Assembly (NCBI GenBank): GCA_040882255.1
Contig: JBBEBP010000008.1
Location: 62,001 to 126,000 of the forward strand
Direction of reading: 5' to 3'
DNA: 64,000 bases
Source of the DNA: PWQG01 sp040882255
GTDB lineage: Bacteria > Pseudomonadota > Gammaproteobacteria > Pseudomonadales > Pseudohongiellaceae
In this document: positions 53,293 through 62,224 of the stretch, in pieces
Position numbering within the stretch: position 1 is the stretch's first letter
Layout: each line of letters begins with the position of its first letter
Position numbers and translations under genes: made by a program
Notes under the pieces: generated by a model
The model's database searches: none
The model's input: the letters and a program-made list of their open reading frames with translations, nothing else
Told to the model about the DNA's origin: nothing

Positions 53293-54057
53293 TCATTCCT
53301 CCATGCCCCGATGAATGGCCAGTGGTCCCCAGGCCTGACAGACGGGCATGACTTCCAGTGCGTTGATGTTGACGTGCGGAGGCAGCAGGCAGACCCAGTG
53401 TATGATGTCCGCGATATCCTCCGCAGAGAGGGGGCGCGTCCCCTGGTACACCGCCGCAGCCTTCTCCGCGTCCTGTCCGAAGCGCACCTGCGAGAATTCC
53501 GTCTCCGCCAGACCCGGTTCGATGTTGCTGACCCGGACTGCGGCGCCCAGCAGGTCGGCGCGCAGTTCCCGGCTGAAATGCTGGACGAAGGCCTTGGTTG
53601 CGCCGTAGACATTGCCGCCCGGATAGGGCCAGTTCCCGGCTGTAGAGCCGATGTTGACCACATGCCCGCGATTCCGCTCCACCATGCCGGGCAGTATCAG
53701 CCGGGTCATGCGGACCAGGGCTGTGACATTGGTCTCGATCATGGTGTCCCAGTCTTCGAGTTGCGCCCTGTGCGCCGGCTCCAGTCCGAGTGCCAGCCCG
53801 GCATTATTGATCAGTATGTCAACTTCCCGGCTTTCCGGCGGCAGGGATTCGAGCTGCTGTTCCACATCCCGGGTCTGGCGGACATCGGCCGCGATGGTGT
53901 GGATCCGGCAGCGCTGCTCCAGTTCCTGCCTCAGCTCGTCCAGGCGCTCCTGCCGGCGAGCCAGCAGGATCAATGTATTACCGTCTTCCGCAAAACGCCG
54001 TGCGCAGGCGGCACCAAAGCCCGAAGAGGCTCCCGTGATGAAAACCGTGCGTGCCAT
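53293..54057 (-). CDS. SDR family oxidoreductase, YdfG-like
   Basis: The 254-residue classical SDR has TGASSGFGAACARRFAEDG, then ARRQERLDEL (the Arg pair after beta-2 favours NADP), INNAGLALGLEPAH, the serine in NIGSTAGNWPYPGGN, catalytic YGATK and a YdfG-like NIEPGLAETEFSQVRF. YdfG oxidises L-allo-threonine and 3-hydroxy acids; a similar role is inferred. It converges with tcyP 9 bases away. Confidence 0.92.
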   Translation of the reverse strand: MARTVFITGASSGFGAACARRFAEDGNTLILLARRQERLDELRQELEQRCRIHTIAADVRQTRDVEQQLESLPPESREVDILINNAGLALGLEPAHRAQLEDWDTMIETNVTALVRMTRLILPGMVERNRGHVVNIGSTAGNWPYPGGNVYGATKAFVQHFSRELRADLLGAAVRVSNIEPGLAETEFSQVRFGQDAEKAAAVYQGTRPLSAEDIADIIHWVCLLPPHVNINALEVMPVCQAWGPLAIHRGMEE

Positions 54058-54144
54058 AAAGGCTCCCAGTTGTCTGATTGATCACGAGACTATAGCAGGC
54101 GGCAATGACGACGGAAATGCCGCCACTATCGCCTTTTTATGGGT

Positions 54145-54190
54145 TTGCAGCCAGGCAGGGTCCTGGTATAAGGTGAATATATGACCCTGC
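54145..54190 (+). promoter_or_regulatory. predicted promoter overlapped by an inverted repeat, upstream of the heme/copper gene
   Basis: TTGCAG (54145-54150), a 16-base spacer and TATAAG (54167-54172) form a plausible promoter. An 8-bp inverted repeat, GCAGGGTC (54155-54162) and GACCCTGC (54183-54190), brackets the -10 and start site, as an operator would. The 5' leader to 54319 would be about 140 bases. Confidence 0.4.
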
Positions 54191-54318
54191 AAGGATGCAT
54201 GGCCGTCAGCCCGGCAGTGGCTGGTCGCCGGGGTAGAAGTTTGCAGTTCCCTTAGCGTGTAGTCCGCCACATGCTGGTCCAGAACAATCACTTCACGAAG
54301 TGGGGGAGGACTATGGGA

Positions 54319-55737
54319 ATGCATACTGAGCATAGAGAATGCAGGAAGCATGGAAGGCTGCGTGGCTCGCGCAACGCACCGGATTCCACAACAAACCCGA
54401 TTGCCGTTCTGGCAGTCGTCGTGATCACCGCTTTACTGTCCGTTGTCGTCCAGGCACAGAACGCTTCCGACGGCATGGATACGGTCACCTACCACGAAGA
54501 TGTCCAGCAGATCGTCAATGACAACTGCGTCGTCTGTCATCGCGAGGGCGGAATCGCGCCCATGGCGCTGGATACCTACGAGCTGGTCAGTGGCTTCGCC
54601 CCGCTGATCCGCGAGAAGGTGGTCAACGAGGAGATGCCACCCTATGCCTACGACCGCGATATTGGCATCCAGGCGCTGGACGAGGACTGGCGCCTGAGTA
54701 TGGAGCAGATCGACAGGATTGCTACCTGGGTGGACCAGGGGGCGCCGCGTGGCAACCCCGACAATGCGCCGCCGGCACCGGATCTGCAGGATCCGAATGA
54801 ATGGACGTTCTCGGATCGCTACGGGCAGCCGGACCTGGTCGTGGAATCCACGCCCATTGATGTGCCTGCCGGTGGCAATGACATGTGGCATCGCCCGCAG
54901 GTGGCGACCGGGCTGGAGCAGGAACGCTGTATCCGGGCTGTCCAGGTGAAACCGGCCGGAAATGCCAAGGCTGTTGTTCATCATGCCAATTCCCGGTTCC
55001 TGGTTCGCGATGACGAGGGTGAAATGCAGTCGGCCGACCGTCTGACCGAGTATGCCATGGGCAAGGTCGGCGAGGTGATCCCCGATGGTGTGTGCCGCCG
55101 GGCGCCGGCCGATTCCTACGTGGGCTGGGACATCCATCTCTATCCGGGTGGTCTGGGCCGCATGGCACCCGGGGATGTGGTGGAAGACAATGTCGTGGAA
55201 ATCGGCATCTGGTTCCACCCGGAGGATTACGAGCCACGTTACGAGCAGGATCTGGCTCTCTACGGCGTCGATCAGGGAGAGATGGTGTTGCCGCCGCATG
55301 GCGTGACCATGCAGCAGGATTTCCACAGTTTCGATCATCCGGTGCGGATCGACAGCTTCCAGCCGCATGGCCACCTGCGAATGGTGGCGGCATCACTGGA
55401 AGTGTTCTACCCGGAAACCGGCGAGCTGGAAACCATCAGCATGATCTCCAACTGGAGTGCCCAGTGGCACCACAGCCACATCTACGACGTGGATTCAGCG
55501 CCACTGATTCCCGAGGGCGCGGTGATGATCATCAAGCAGTGGTATGACAACACGGCCGGGAACCCCAACAACCCCGATCCCGATCAGTGGGTGGACTGGG
55601 GCAGCCGCACTGCTGACGAGATGGATCATGCCTGGATCGCCGTGACACATCTTGATGAAGAGGGATATCAGGAACTGCTGGCGGAACGCGAGCAGGAAGA
55701 GGAATCATCCGGCCCGTCAGTGGCTTCCGCGCAATAA
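54319..55737 (+). CDS. exported fusion of c-type heme domain and copper type II monooxygenase-like domain
   Basis: The 472-residue protein has an N-terminal hydrophobic anchor or signal (PIAVLAVVVITALLSVVVQA, about residues 27-46). A heme-binding CVVCH follows at 70-74 in NCVVCHREGGIAPMALDTYE, with EEMPPYAYD supplying a likely axial methionine. The C-terminal two-thirds has copper-site features of the ascorbate-dependent monooxygenase (PHM/DBH-like) fold: paired histidines in AVVHHAN, HxH in FQPHGHLRMVA, WHHSHIYD and the closing NPDPDQWVDWGSRTADEM with a Met. The start at 54319 is set by GGAGGA 8 bases upstream. The substrate is unknown. A partner gene starts 16 bases downstream. Confidence 0.85.
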   Translation: MHTEHRECRKHGRLRGSRNAPDSTTNPIAVLAVVVITALLSVVVQAQNASDGMDTVTYHEDVQQIVNDNCVVCHREGGIAPMALDTYELVSGFAPLIREKVVNEEMPPYAYDRDIGIQALDEDWRLSMEQIDRIATWVDQGAPRGNPDNAPPAPDLQDPNEWTFSDRYGQPDLVVESTPIDVPAGGNDMWHRPQVATGLEQERCIRAVQVKPAGNAKAVVHHANSRFLVRDDEGEMQSADRLTEYAMGKVGEVIPDGVCRRAPADSYVGWDIHLYPGGLGRMAPGDVVEDNVVEIGIWFHPEDYEPRYEQDLALYGVDQGEMVLPPHGVTMQQDFHSFDHPVRIDSFQPHGHLRMVAASLEVFYPETGELETISMISNWSAQWHHSHIYDVDSAPLIPEGAVMIIKQWYDNTAGNPNNPDPDQWVDWGSRTADEMDHAWIAVTHLDEEGYQELLAEREQEEESSGPSVASAQ

Positions 55738-55753
55738 TAGCAAGGAGTACATC

Positions 55754-56671
55754 ATGCCGTATCATTCAGTGATGCGCCGGGTGCTGTGGGCAGTGGCAGG
55801 GTTGATGATGGCCCTGCCGCTGGCCGGCGCCGCCCAGGAGCAGATTCAGCAGTATTCCTATCTGTATCCACAGCAGCCCATGCCTGATGAAGGGCTACCT
55901 GTCTCGCCCTTTTTTGAGGGCTGGTACGACAATGGAGATGGTACCGTCACCTTTTCGTTCGGTTATCTGAATCGCAACAAGACGACGGTGCGGCATATTC
56001 GCCATGGCGAGAGCAACCTGATCGAGAATTCCGATTTCCAGGGAGTCCAGCCGACGGTGTTCCATCCGGGACGCCAGCGGGGGGTGTTTGCGGTGACCGT
56101 ACCTGCTGACAGTCGGGCAGAAGATGTCTGGTGGAATATCATTGATGAAGAGACCGGTGAAGTGCACAAGGTTCCGGGACGCGGTACCGTGTCAGCCTAT
56201 GAACTGGACTGGAACCCGCGCCCCCACGGCAGCCTGCCACCGCTGCTGTGGTTCGAGTCGGAGAGCAGCGCTGACCGGGGTCCGGAAGGGGTGACTGCAC
56301 CCGCCAACGTCACGACCGATGTGGGACAACCGGTGACTCTGTCAGTGAAGGTGCGGGATGATTCTCCACGTGATCCCGAGGATGAGCGCTTTGATGACAC
56401 CATTCCCGTGCGGGTAGTCTGGTCGTTGTTCGACGGCGATCCGGAGGCGCTGAGCTTCTGGCGTCACGAGGCGCATATGAACTCGGGTGATGACCCCAGG
56501 GTCGTACAGTTGCCCGAGGCGTATGGCGTGGCCCGGGTCGATGTCACCTTTTCACGACCCGGCACCTATCTGTTCCGTGCCCAGGCCGACAACTTTGCCG
56601 GTCCGGACAGCTCGTCCAATGACCAGTGTTGTTGGAGCAACGCCTATCAGCGGGTGGTTGTGGATGAATGA
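55754..56671 (+). CDS. exported protein of unknown function, partner of the heme/copper protein
   Basis: The 305-residue protein has a signal peptide (VLWAVAGLMMALPLAGAAQ). It starts with FFEGWYDNGDGTVTFSFGYLNRNK, a segment I recall from many unnamed marine gammaproteobacterial proteins. A beta-rich body follows with GVTAPANVTTDVGQPVTLSVK (Ig-like strand pattern), and the C-terminus contains adjacent cysteines (NDQCCWSNAYQRVVV). AGGAG precedes the start. The 16-base gap from the heme/copper gene indicates one transcript. The function may be substrate binding or as an accessory subunit, which is inference. Confidence 0.8.
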   Translation: MPYHSVMRRVLWAVAGLMMALPLAGAAQEQIQQYSYLYPQQPMPDEGLPVSPFFEGWYDNGDGTVTFSFGYLNRNKTTVRHIRHGESNLIENSDFQGVQPTVFHPGRQRGVFAVTVPADSRAEDVWWNIIDEETGEVHKVPGRGTVSAYELDWNPRPHGSLPPLLWFESESSADRGPEGVTAPANVTTDVGQPVTLSVKVRDDSPRDPEDERFDDTIPVRVVWSLFDGDPEALSFWRHEAHMNSGDDPRVVQLPEAYGVARVDVTFSRPGTYLFRAQADNFAGPDSSSNDQCCWSNAYQRVVVDE

Positions 56672-56704
56672 TGGCGCCGTATTAACAGAGGCTCCTTAAT
56701 TCTG

Positions 56705-56950
56705 TTGCACTGCACAGAATCGTGCTATAGTGCCGCCCGAGCCTGTGAGTCCGGCCTTGTGCCGGGCTCCGGGGGCGTCATCCTTAATTGATCATCCCTC
56801 CTGAACTATCCCTCTCGAGCTGCAATTACTGAATGCCGCATCATGTCCGCCGCCTTCGGCGCGGACGCTAACACTTCGCAATGGACCGACTGCCTCTATA
56901 CTGGAGACAGTATCGCTGTGTTGCGACACTTTTGTATTGACAGGATAAAC
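56705..56950 (+). promoter_or_regulatory. extended -10 promoter and long structured 5' leader of rhlE
   Basis: TTGCAC (56705-56710) and an extended -10 TGCTATAGT (56723-56731) suggest a start near 56738 and a leader of about 210 bases. The leader contains a GAGCC/GGCTC stem near 56739-56769 and a GTCCGC/GCGGAC hairpin (56845-56850 with 56861-56866). Long structured leaders are common for cold-responsive RNA helicase genes; control by temperature or autoregulation is inference. I see no other gene in this stretch. Confidence 0.5.
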
Positions 56951-58303
56951 ATGAATTTTAATGATCTGGGTCTCCATGAGTCCCTGCTGAAAGCCGTACA
57001 GGAACAGAACTACACGACACCCACACCCATCCAGGCGCAGGCCATTCCGGCCGTCATGCGGGGTAGCGACATGCTCGCTTCCGCCCAGACCGGCACTGGC
57101 AAGACCGCTGGATTCACACTTCCGTTGTTGCACCGCCTGGTGGATCGTCCGCGTGCAGAAAGCACTCGTCCCCTGGCCCTTGTGCTGACGCCTACCCGGG
57201 AACTGGCGGCGCAGGTGCATGACAGCATACAGACCTATGGGCGACATCTGCCGCTGCGCTCCGCCGTGGTATTCGGTGGCGTCAAAATCAATCCGCAAAT
57301 CACGGCGCTACGCCGGGGTGTGGACATTCTGGTGGCCACGCCCGGCCGGTTGCTGGACCTGCACCAGCAGAATGCCGTCCGACTGGACCGCATCGAGATC
57401 CTGGTGCTGGACGAGGCCGACCGCATGCTGGATATGGGGTTCATCAACGATATCCGTCGTGTGCTCGGCCTGCTGCCGAAGAAGCGTCAGAACCTGATGT
57501 TCTCGGCGACGTATTCACCCGATATCCAGAAACTGGCCAAGGGACTTCTGAACAATCCGGTGGAAGTGAACGTGGCTCCGGTCAGTACAGCCGCTGAGCG
57601 TGTGGTCCAGACACTGCACCCGGTAGACAAGGGCCGCAAGGCCGAGCTGCTCAGCCACCTGATCCGCGATCAGGGCTGGTACCAGGCGCTGGTATTCAGC
57701 CGCACCAAGCACGGTGCCAACAAACTGGTGAAGCAGCTGGACCGGGACGGCATCCAGGCCGGAGCAATCCATGGCAACAAAAGCCAGGCACAACGCACCA
57801 AAGTGCTGGATCAGTTCAAGCGCGGCAAACTGCAGATTCTCGTGGCCACGGACATCGCGGCCCGGGGCATCGATATCGACCAGCTGCCGCAAGTGGTCAA
57901 TTTTGATCTGCCCGATGTGCCGGAAGACTATGTGCATCGAATCGGCCGGACCGCCCGCGCGGGCGCTGAAGGACAGGCGGTATCGCTGGTCAGTGCGGGC
58001 GAAAGCAAGCAGCTGAAAGCCATCGAACGCTTGCTGAAGAAACGCATTGAACGCATCGCGGTTGCCGGGTTCGATCCGAGGGATGACCTGGACAACCCGC
58101 CCCGGGAAGAGCGGAAGCCGGCACCAGGCCGGCCTGCCTCCCGGCCGGGCAATGGTCGCCGTGGACCGCAGCGTGCCACGGGCGAGGACCGCTCCGGTGG
58201 TCGTGGCCGAAACAGCCGCCGTGGCAGCGGCCAGAATGCCAGTGGCAGCGATCGACCGGCACGCAGATCCGGCAGCGGTGCTCGCGTGGTGGCAAGCAGG
58301 TAG
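56951..58303 (+). CDS. rhlE: DEAD-box ATP-dependent RNA helicase RhlE
   Basis: The 450-residue RNA helicase has the Q motif (FNDLGLHESLLKAV, TPIQAQAIP), motif I AQTGTGKT at 45-52, PTRELAAQV, TPGRLLDL, DEADRMLDMGF (motif II), SAT in MFSATYSPD, and HRIGRTARAG (motif VI). The C-terminal ~70 residues are a basic Arg/Gly-rich tail (NGRRGPQRATGEDRSGGRGR) for RNA binding. RhlE acts in RNA turnover and ribosome assembly. The start at 56951 is the only one giving the family N-terminus; an upstream in-frame ATG at 56843 lies in the leader hairpin. Confidence 0.95.
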   Translation: MNFNDLGLHESLLKAVQEQNYTTPTPIQAQAIPAVMRGSDMLASAQTGTGKTAGFTLPLLHRLVDRPRAESTRPLALVLTPTRELAAQVHDSIQTYGRHLPLRSAVVFGGVKINPQITALRRGVDILVATPGRLLDLHQQNAVRLDRIEILVLDEADRMLDMGFINDIRRVLGLLPKKRQNLMFSATYSPDIQKLAKGLLNNPVEVNVAPVSTAAERVVQTLHPVDKGRKAELLSHLIRDQGWYQALVFSRTKHGANKLVKQLDRDGIQAGAIHGNKSQAQRTKVLDQFKRGKLQILVATDIAARGIDIDQLPQVVNFDLPDVPEDYVHRIGRTARAGAEGQAVSLVSAGESKQLKAIERLLKKRIERIAVAGFDPRDDLDNPPREERKPAPGRPASRPGNGRRGPQRATGEDRSGGRGRNSRRGSGQNASGSDRPARRSGSGARVVASR

Positions 58304-58352
58304 TCAATGAACGTTGCGCCTGGTTTTCGATCTTGCCGGTAAATGATGGCAT

Positions 58353-58375
58353 ACTGACCCGTAGCGGTCAGTTTT
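58353..58375 (+). terminator. intrinsic terminator after rhlE
   Basis: ACTGACC pairs with GGTCAGT around a 6-base loop (CGTAGC), followed by TTTC. The stem is short (7 bp), so it may be leaky into the symporter gene 26 bases downstream. Confidence 0.6.
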
Positions 58376-58400
58376 CGCCCATCAGCCCGGGAACAACAAT

Positions 58401-59915
58401 ATGGAAAACCTGGTCACCTCGGTAAACAATATCGTCTGGAGTTCGGCGTTGGTGGCACTGTGCCTCGGCGCCGGGCTTTTCTACTCCATCCTCACCCGAT
58501 TCGCCCAGCTTCGCCATTTTCGTGAGATGTGGCGGCTGCTGTTCAGTGGCAATGAATCGAAACAGGGTATTTCGTCCTTCCAGGCCCTGGCCGTTTCACT
58601 GTCTGGCCGGGTCGGTGTGGGTAATATTGCCGGAGTGGCCGCCGCCATCGGTTTTGGCGGGCCGGGTGCCATTTTCTGGATGTGGACGGTGGCCTTTCTC
58701 GGTGCGAGCACGGCCTACGCCGAATCCACGCTGGGGCAACTCTACAAGGTGGAAGAGGACGGACAGTACCGGGGCGGGCCTGCCTACTATTTCGAGCGAT
58801 GCCTGGGGCAGCGCTGGCTCGCCGTGTTGTTCGCATTGTCAGCGATCGTGGCCTGCGGCGTGTTCCTGCCGGGTGTCCAGGCGAATGCGGTGGGTAATGC
58901 CGTGACCCAGGTGTTCGGGGATGGCGCTACCGTTGTGACCAGCTACGGTGAGGTGGCCTCGAACAAGCTGGTCGCGCTGGCGATCATATTGATGGTGCTG
59001 GCGTTCATCATTTTCGGTGGTATCAAGCGCATTGCCCACTTTACGCAGATCGTAGTGCCGTTCATGGCTCTGGGTTATATCGTCATGGCCCTCATCATTG
59101 TGTTTATCAACCTGGATCAGTTGCCGGGTGTCATAGCGCTGATTTTTGGTGACGCGTTTACCGCACAGGCCGGGTTCGGCGCCGCCATTGGTTGGGGTGT
59201 CCGCCGGGGCATCTATTCAAACGAGGCCGGGCAGGGCAGTGGACCCCATGCGGCCGCTGCCGCCGAGGTGGACCATCCGGCACAACAGGGCCTGGTTCAG
59301 GCTTTCTCGGTGTATGTGGATACGCTGTTTGTCTGTTCCGCCACGGCTTTCATGATACTGATCACCCAGCAGTACAATATTCAGGGTACACTGGAGGCGG
59401 GGCAGTTCATTGTGCAGAACGTACCGGGTGATACCGAAATTGCCTCGGCAGCGTTCACGCAGTATGCCCTGTTCAGCGTGTTTGGCGATTTCGGACCCGC
59501 GTTCGTCGGTATCGCGTTGTTCTTTTTCGCGTTCACAACGATCCTGGCCTATTACTATATCGCTGAAACCAACGTGGCCTACCTGAATCGCTACTTCCGC
59601 GCCCGTATTCCGCTGGTGATGGTAAAGCTGTTGATCATGTTCATGGTGACGTACGGCATGGTGAACACTGCCGGATATATCTGGATGATTGGTGACATCG
59701 GTGTGGGGCTGATGGCGTGGATCAACATAGTCGGCATCCTGGCCATCTTCTTCGTCCATAAACCCGCCATGCTCTGCCTGCGCGATTACGAGAGGCAATT
59801 GAAATCCGGGAAGCCGATCCGCTTTGATCCGGAAGCGTTGGGCCTGCACAACGCCACATTCTGGAAAGATCGATTGGAAAGACAAAAGGAACAGGAAAAA
59901 CAGCAAGATGCTTAG
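58401..59915 (+). CDS. alanine/glycine:cation symporter (AGCS family)
   Basis: The 504-residue membrane protein has about 11 helices. AGCS signatures are SSFQALAVSLSGRVGVGNIA, FGGPGAIFWMWTVAFLGAST and the substrate-site region GWGVRRGIYSNEAGQGSGPH. The ending runs LCLRDYERQLKSGKPIRFDP. It couples uptake of D/L-alanine or glycine to sodium or protons. Its stop overlaps the CorA start by 8 bases, so the two are translationally coupled. Confidence 0.95.
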   Translation: MENLVTSVNNIVWSSALVALCLGAGLFYSILTRFAQLRHFREMWRLLFSGNESKQGISSFQALAVSLSGRVGVGNIAGVAAAIGFGGPGAIFWMWTVAFLGASTAYAESTLGQLYKVEEDGQYRGGPAYYFERCLGQRWLAVLFALSAIVACGVFLPGVQANAVGNAVTQVFGDGATVVTSYGEVASNKLVALAIILMVLAFIIFGGIKRIAHFTQIVVPFMALGYIVMALIIVFINLDQLPGVIALIFGDAFTAQAGFGAAIGWGVRRGIYSNEAGQGSGPHAAAAAEVDHPAQQGLVQAFSVYVDTLFVCSATAFMILITQQYNIQGTLEAGQFIVQNVPGDTEIASAAFTQYALFSVFGDFGPAFVGIALFFFAFTTILAYYYIAETNVAYLNRYFRARIPLVMVKLLIMFMVTYGMVNTAGYIWMIGDIGVGLMAWINIVGILAIFFVHKPAMLCLRDYERQLKSGKPIRFDPEALGLHNATFWKDRLERQKEQEKQQDA

Positions 59916-60861
59916 ATTGTTCAGAATTGATGATGGATTGATCCGCGAGATGGATGTGGCGCAGGAAGACCTGCACCATAATCTGGCGGAGGCGGACTGG
60001 GTGGATGTTACCGAGCCCGATGATCGGGAGCGCGAATTGCTGCAGGGTCTGCTTCATACCGACGTGCCCGAGTTCGAGGATGTGGAAGAGATCGAGGCGT
60101 CGGCGCGTTGTTTTGTGGACCAGGCCGGTATCCACGTGCATTCATTGTTCGTGGTGCAGAGCGAAGGGCGTCATAATGGTGTGTCGGTAGCCTGCATTCT
60201 GCAACCCAATCGCCTGATCACTATCCGGGATGAAGAATTGGCCGATTTCCGTCTGCTTCGTATGCGCGCACGCCGGGGACAGGTGGAAGCGAGGTCTCCG
60301 GCCGAGTTACTGGTCACACTGATGGAACAGAAGGTGGAGAACCATGCCGATACACTGGAGGATCTGCACAGGCAACTGGAAGCCGTCAGCTATCTGGTGC
60401 TGGAGGACAACGATGCAGAGCTTGAGGATGCTATCGACAAACTGGCCAGGCTGGAAGACAGTAACGGAAAGGTCCGCCTTTGCCTGATGGATACCCAGAG
60501 AGACATCTCGTTTCTGCTGAGACACCTGCGGCGCATGCATGAGCTGGGCGAGACGTTGCGTGAGATCATGAGAGACGTTGAAGTGCTGATGTCCCATACA
60601 ACGTTTCTGTTCGACAAGATCAACTTCCTGATGGATTCCACCCAGGGCTTCATCAATATTGAACAGAATCAGATCATCAAAATCTTCTCGATTGCCGCTG
60701 TCGTGTTCCTGCCTCCGACACTGGTGGCGAGCATCTATGGCATGAATTTCGAGATGATGCCCGAGCTGGACTGGATGCTGGGGTATCCCTTCGCGATCGG
60801 GTTGATGGTGATGGCCGGCATCGCACCTTATCTCTATTTCAAGAGTAAAGGCTGGTTGTAA
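59908..60861 (+). CDS. CorA-family divalent cation transporter
   Basis: The 317-residue protein has a large cytosolic N-terminal domain and two C-terminal helices. The pore signature YGMNFEMMPELDWMLGYP lies near residue 272, followed by the last helix and a basic end (YLYFKSKGWL). It matches CorA length (316 in E. coli). It should move Mg2+ or, in the ZntB branch, Zn2+; the intact GMN with MPEL favours the CorA side. Overlap with the amino acid symporter is unusual. It converges with the DUF2007 gene. Confidence 0.92.
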   Translation: MLRLFRIDDGLIREMDVAQEDLHHNLAEADWVDVTEPDDRERELLQGLLHTDVPEFEDVEEIEASARCFVDQAGIHVHSLFVVQSEGRHNGVSVACILQPNRLITIRDEELADFRLLRMRARRGQVEARSPAELLVTLMEQKVENHADTLEDLHRQLEAVSYLVLEDNDAELEDAIDKLARLEDSNGKVRLCLMDTQRDISFLLRHLRRMHELGETLREIMRDVEVLMSHTTFLFDKINFLMDSTQGFINIEQNQIIKIFSIAAVVFLPPTLVASIYGMNFEMMPELDWMLGYPFAIGLMVMAGIAPYLYFKSKGWL

Positions 60862-60871
60862 CCGGGAGAGT

Positions 60872-61105
60872 TCAGGCCGTGAAAGAGCCGTTTTCCCCGG
60901 CTTCTTCATAGTCCCGGATTAACCGCATGGCTGCGTCGGTATCCTCGTCGGCCACTGACACGGAGGCCAGGCCGACCGGTGCGAGATCGCCCACTGCGCC
61001 CTGCAGGTAGTGTCCTCCCACGTGTGCTTCGATACTTTCCGCTTGCAACATCCCGGCCACGATATGGGCCTCCAGAATATCGTTGGCTTTGTACACGATC
61101 TTCAT
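60872..61105 (-). CDS. DUF2007 family small protein
   Basis: The 77-residue protein is a single DUF2007 domain (MKIVYKANDILEAHIVAGML, GLASVSVADEDTDAAMRLI). The family is described as putative signal-transducing with a ferredoxin-like fold; no activity is established. GGGGAAG precedes the start at 61105. Longer in-frame starts run into the FAD protein gene and are rejected. Confidence 0.88.
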   Translation of the reverse strand: MKIVYKANDILEAHIVAGMLQAESIEAHVGGHYLQGAVGDLAPVGLASVSVADEDTDAAMRLIRDYEEAGENGSFTA

Positions 61106-61142
61106 GCTTCCCCGCTTGTTGGACTCTCGCCAGGTTCTTACG

Positions 61143-62120
61143 TTATAACACCGGGAGCAGGGCCCTGGCCAACCGGTCGGCACTGGTGAAGGCCGATTCC
61201 ACGCTGCCGCCGACCCCTCCGTCGCCGCACAGACCCAGTTGCAGCTGCTCATCCATCCAGAAAGGGTGTTCGGCGGCCTGTTCGACCCGGGCGCAGCGCC
61301 AGCGCTTCAGTTCGATGCCGGTGACCTGCTCGGGAGCGATGTTCGTCAATTGCTCCAGTTCAGTCAGGAAGCGTTCCTTCAGCCATGGCTCGTCGGCTTC
61401 GAAGTATAGATCGGACCAGTCATTGTGCGCGTGCAGAACCAGCGAGCGTGTCGCAGGCCGGCCTTTCTTTGTGCGCTGGTCGGCCATCCAGCGGATCATC
61501 GAGTGGCGCGGTTCCACTACCTGCCAGGGGAAGGGAACTTCGACCGGAAGGCGGATGAGTGCGCACAGGCAGGGCTGCATGCGGATCTGATCCAGCCATT
61601 CAGACGCTGCCCCATGGTCACCGAACAGCGTCCGGGACTGTGGCGCGGGCGCCGTTCCCACGACCCAGTCATAGGGGCCGTGAACCGTACCGTTCTCTTC
61701 GCGCAGTGACCACTGACCGTTTGAGTCCTGTAGTGCGGTGACCTTCGATCCGCTCAGCACAGAGTGTCCGGCGGCGAGATACTTCGCAAGGCTGGTCATC
61801 ATCGGATGCCCGATATAGTGGGGCTCGAACCAGAAACGCTTGTAGTTTCGTGAACTCCGGTCAATGCTGACCAGCTTCGGTTCCCACGAAACGACCGCGC
61901 CCGCTTCCCGGGCTGGTTGCAGAAACTTGCGGAAGCGTCGGCTACGCGCCGTAAAGAATTGCGCGCCGGTATCGAAGTGATGGTTCCCCGTCCGGCGGGT
62001 TGCCATGCGCCCACCTGGCCCCCGGGATTTTTCATGAATGACGATCTCGGCGTGATCTGACAGGCGTTGTGCCAGTGTCAGTCCACTGATGCCGGCGCCG
62101 ATGATGGCGATTCGGGGCAT
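61143..62120 (-). CDS. renalase-like FAD-dependent oxidoreductase
   Basis: The protein is about 325 residues. It opens with the Rossmann dinucleotide motif IAIIGAGISGLTLAQRLSDH and continues EKSRGPGGRMATRRTGNHHFDTGAQFFTA, the bacterial renalase-like pattern. The C-terminus has LCGDGGVGGSVESAFTSADR, the second FAD contact. Bacterial renalases oxidise off-pathway isomers of NAD(P)H; that role is plausible but not shown. GGAGG lies 9 bases before 62120, favouring it over 62171. Confidence 0.9.
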   Translation of the reverse strand: MPRIAIIGAGISGLTLAQRLSDHAEIVIHEKSRGPGGRMATRRTGNHHFDTGAQFFTARSRRFRKFLQPAREAGAVVSWEPKLVSIDRSSRNYKRFWFEPHYIGHPMMTSLAKYLAAGHSVLSGSKVTALQDSNGQWSLREENGTVHGPYDWVVGTAPAPQSRTLFGDHGAASEWLDQIRMQPCLCALIRLPVEVPFPWQVVEPRHSMIRWMADQRTKKGRPATRSLVLHAHNDWSDLYFEADEPWLKERFLTELEQLTNIAPEQVTGIELKRWRCARVEQAAEHPFWMDEQLQLGLCGDGGVGGSVESAFTSADRLARALLPVL

Positions 62121-62224
62121 GTCCGGATTCCTCCAGTGTCTGCCACGCCGATTTTTCATCGCCAGCTTCATCGGCGACCACCTGCGTTTTCACGCCAGGC
62201 ACCTCGGCTGAAGGTTTCCGGCTG

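Noticed and set aside
54082..54351. 89-codon minus-strand open frame upstream of the heme/copper gene
   Set aside because: It overlaps the predicted promoter and the start of a well-supported gene, has no good ribosome-binding site and no recognisable motif.
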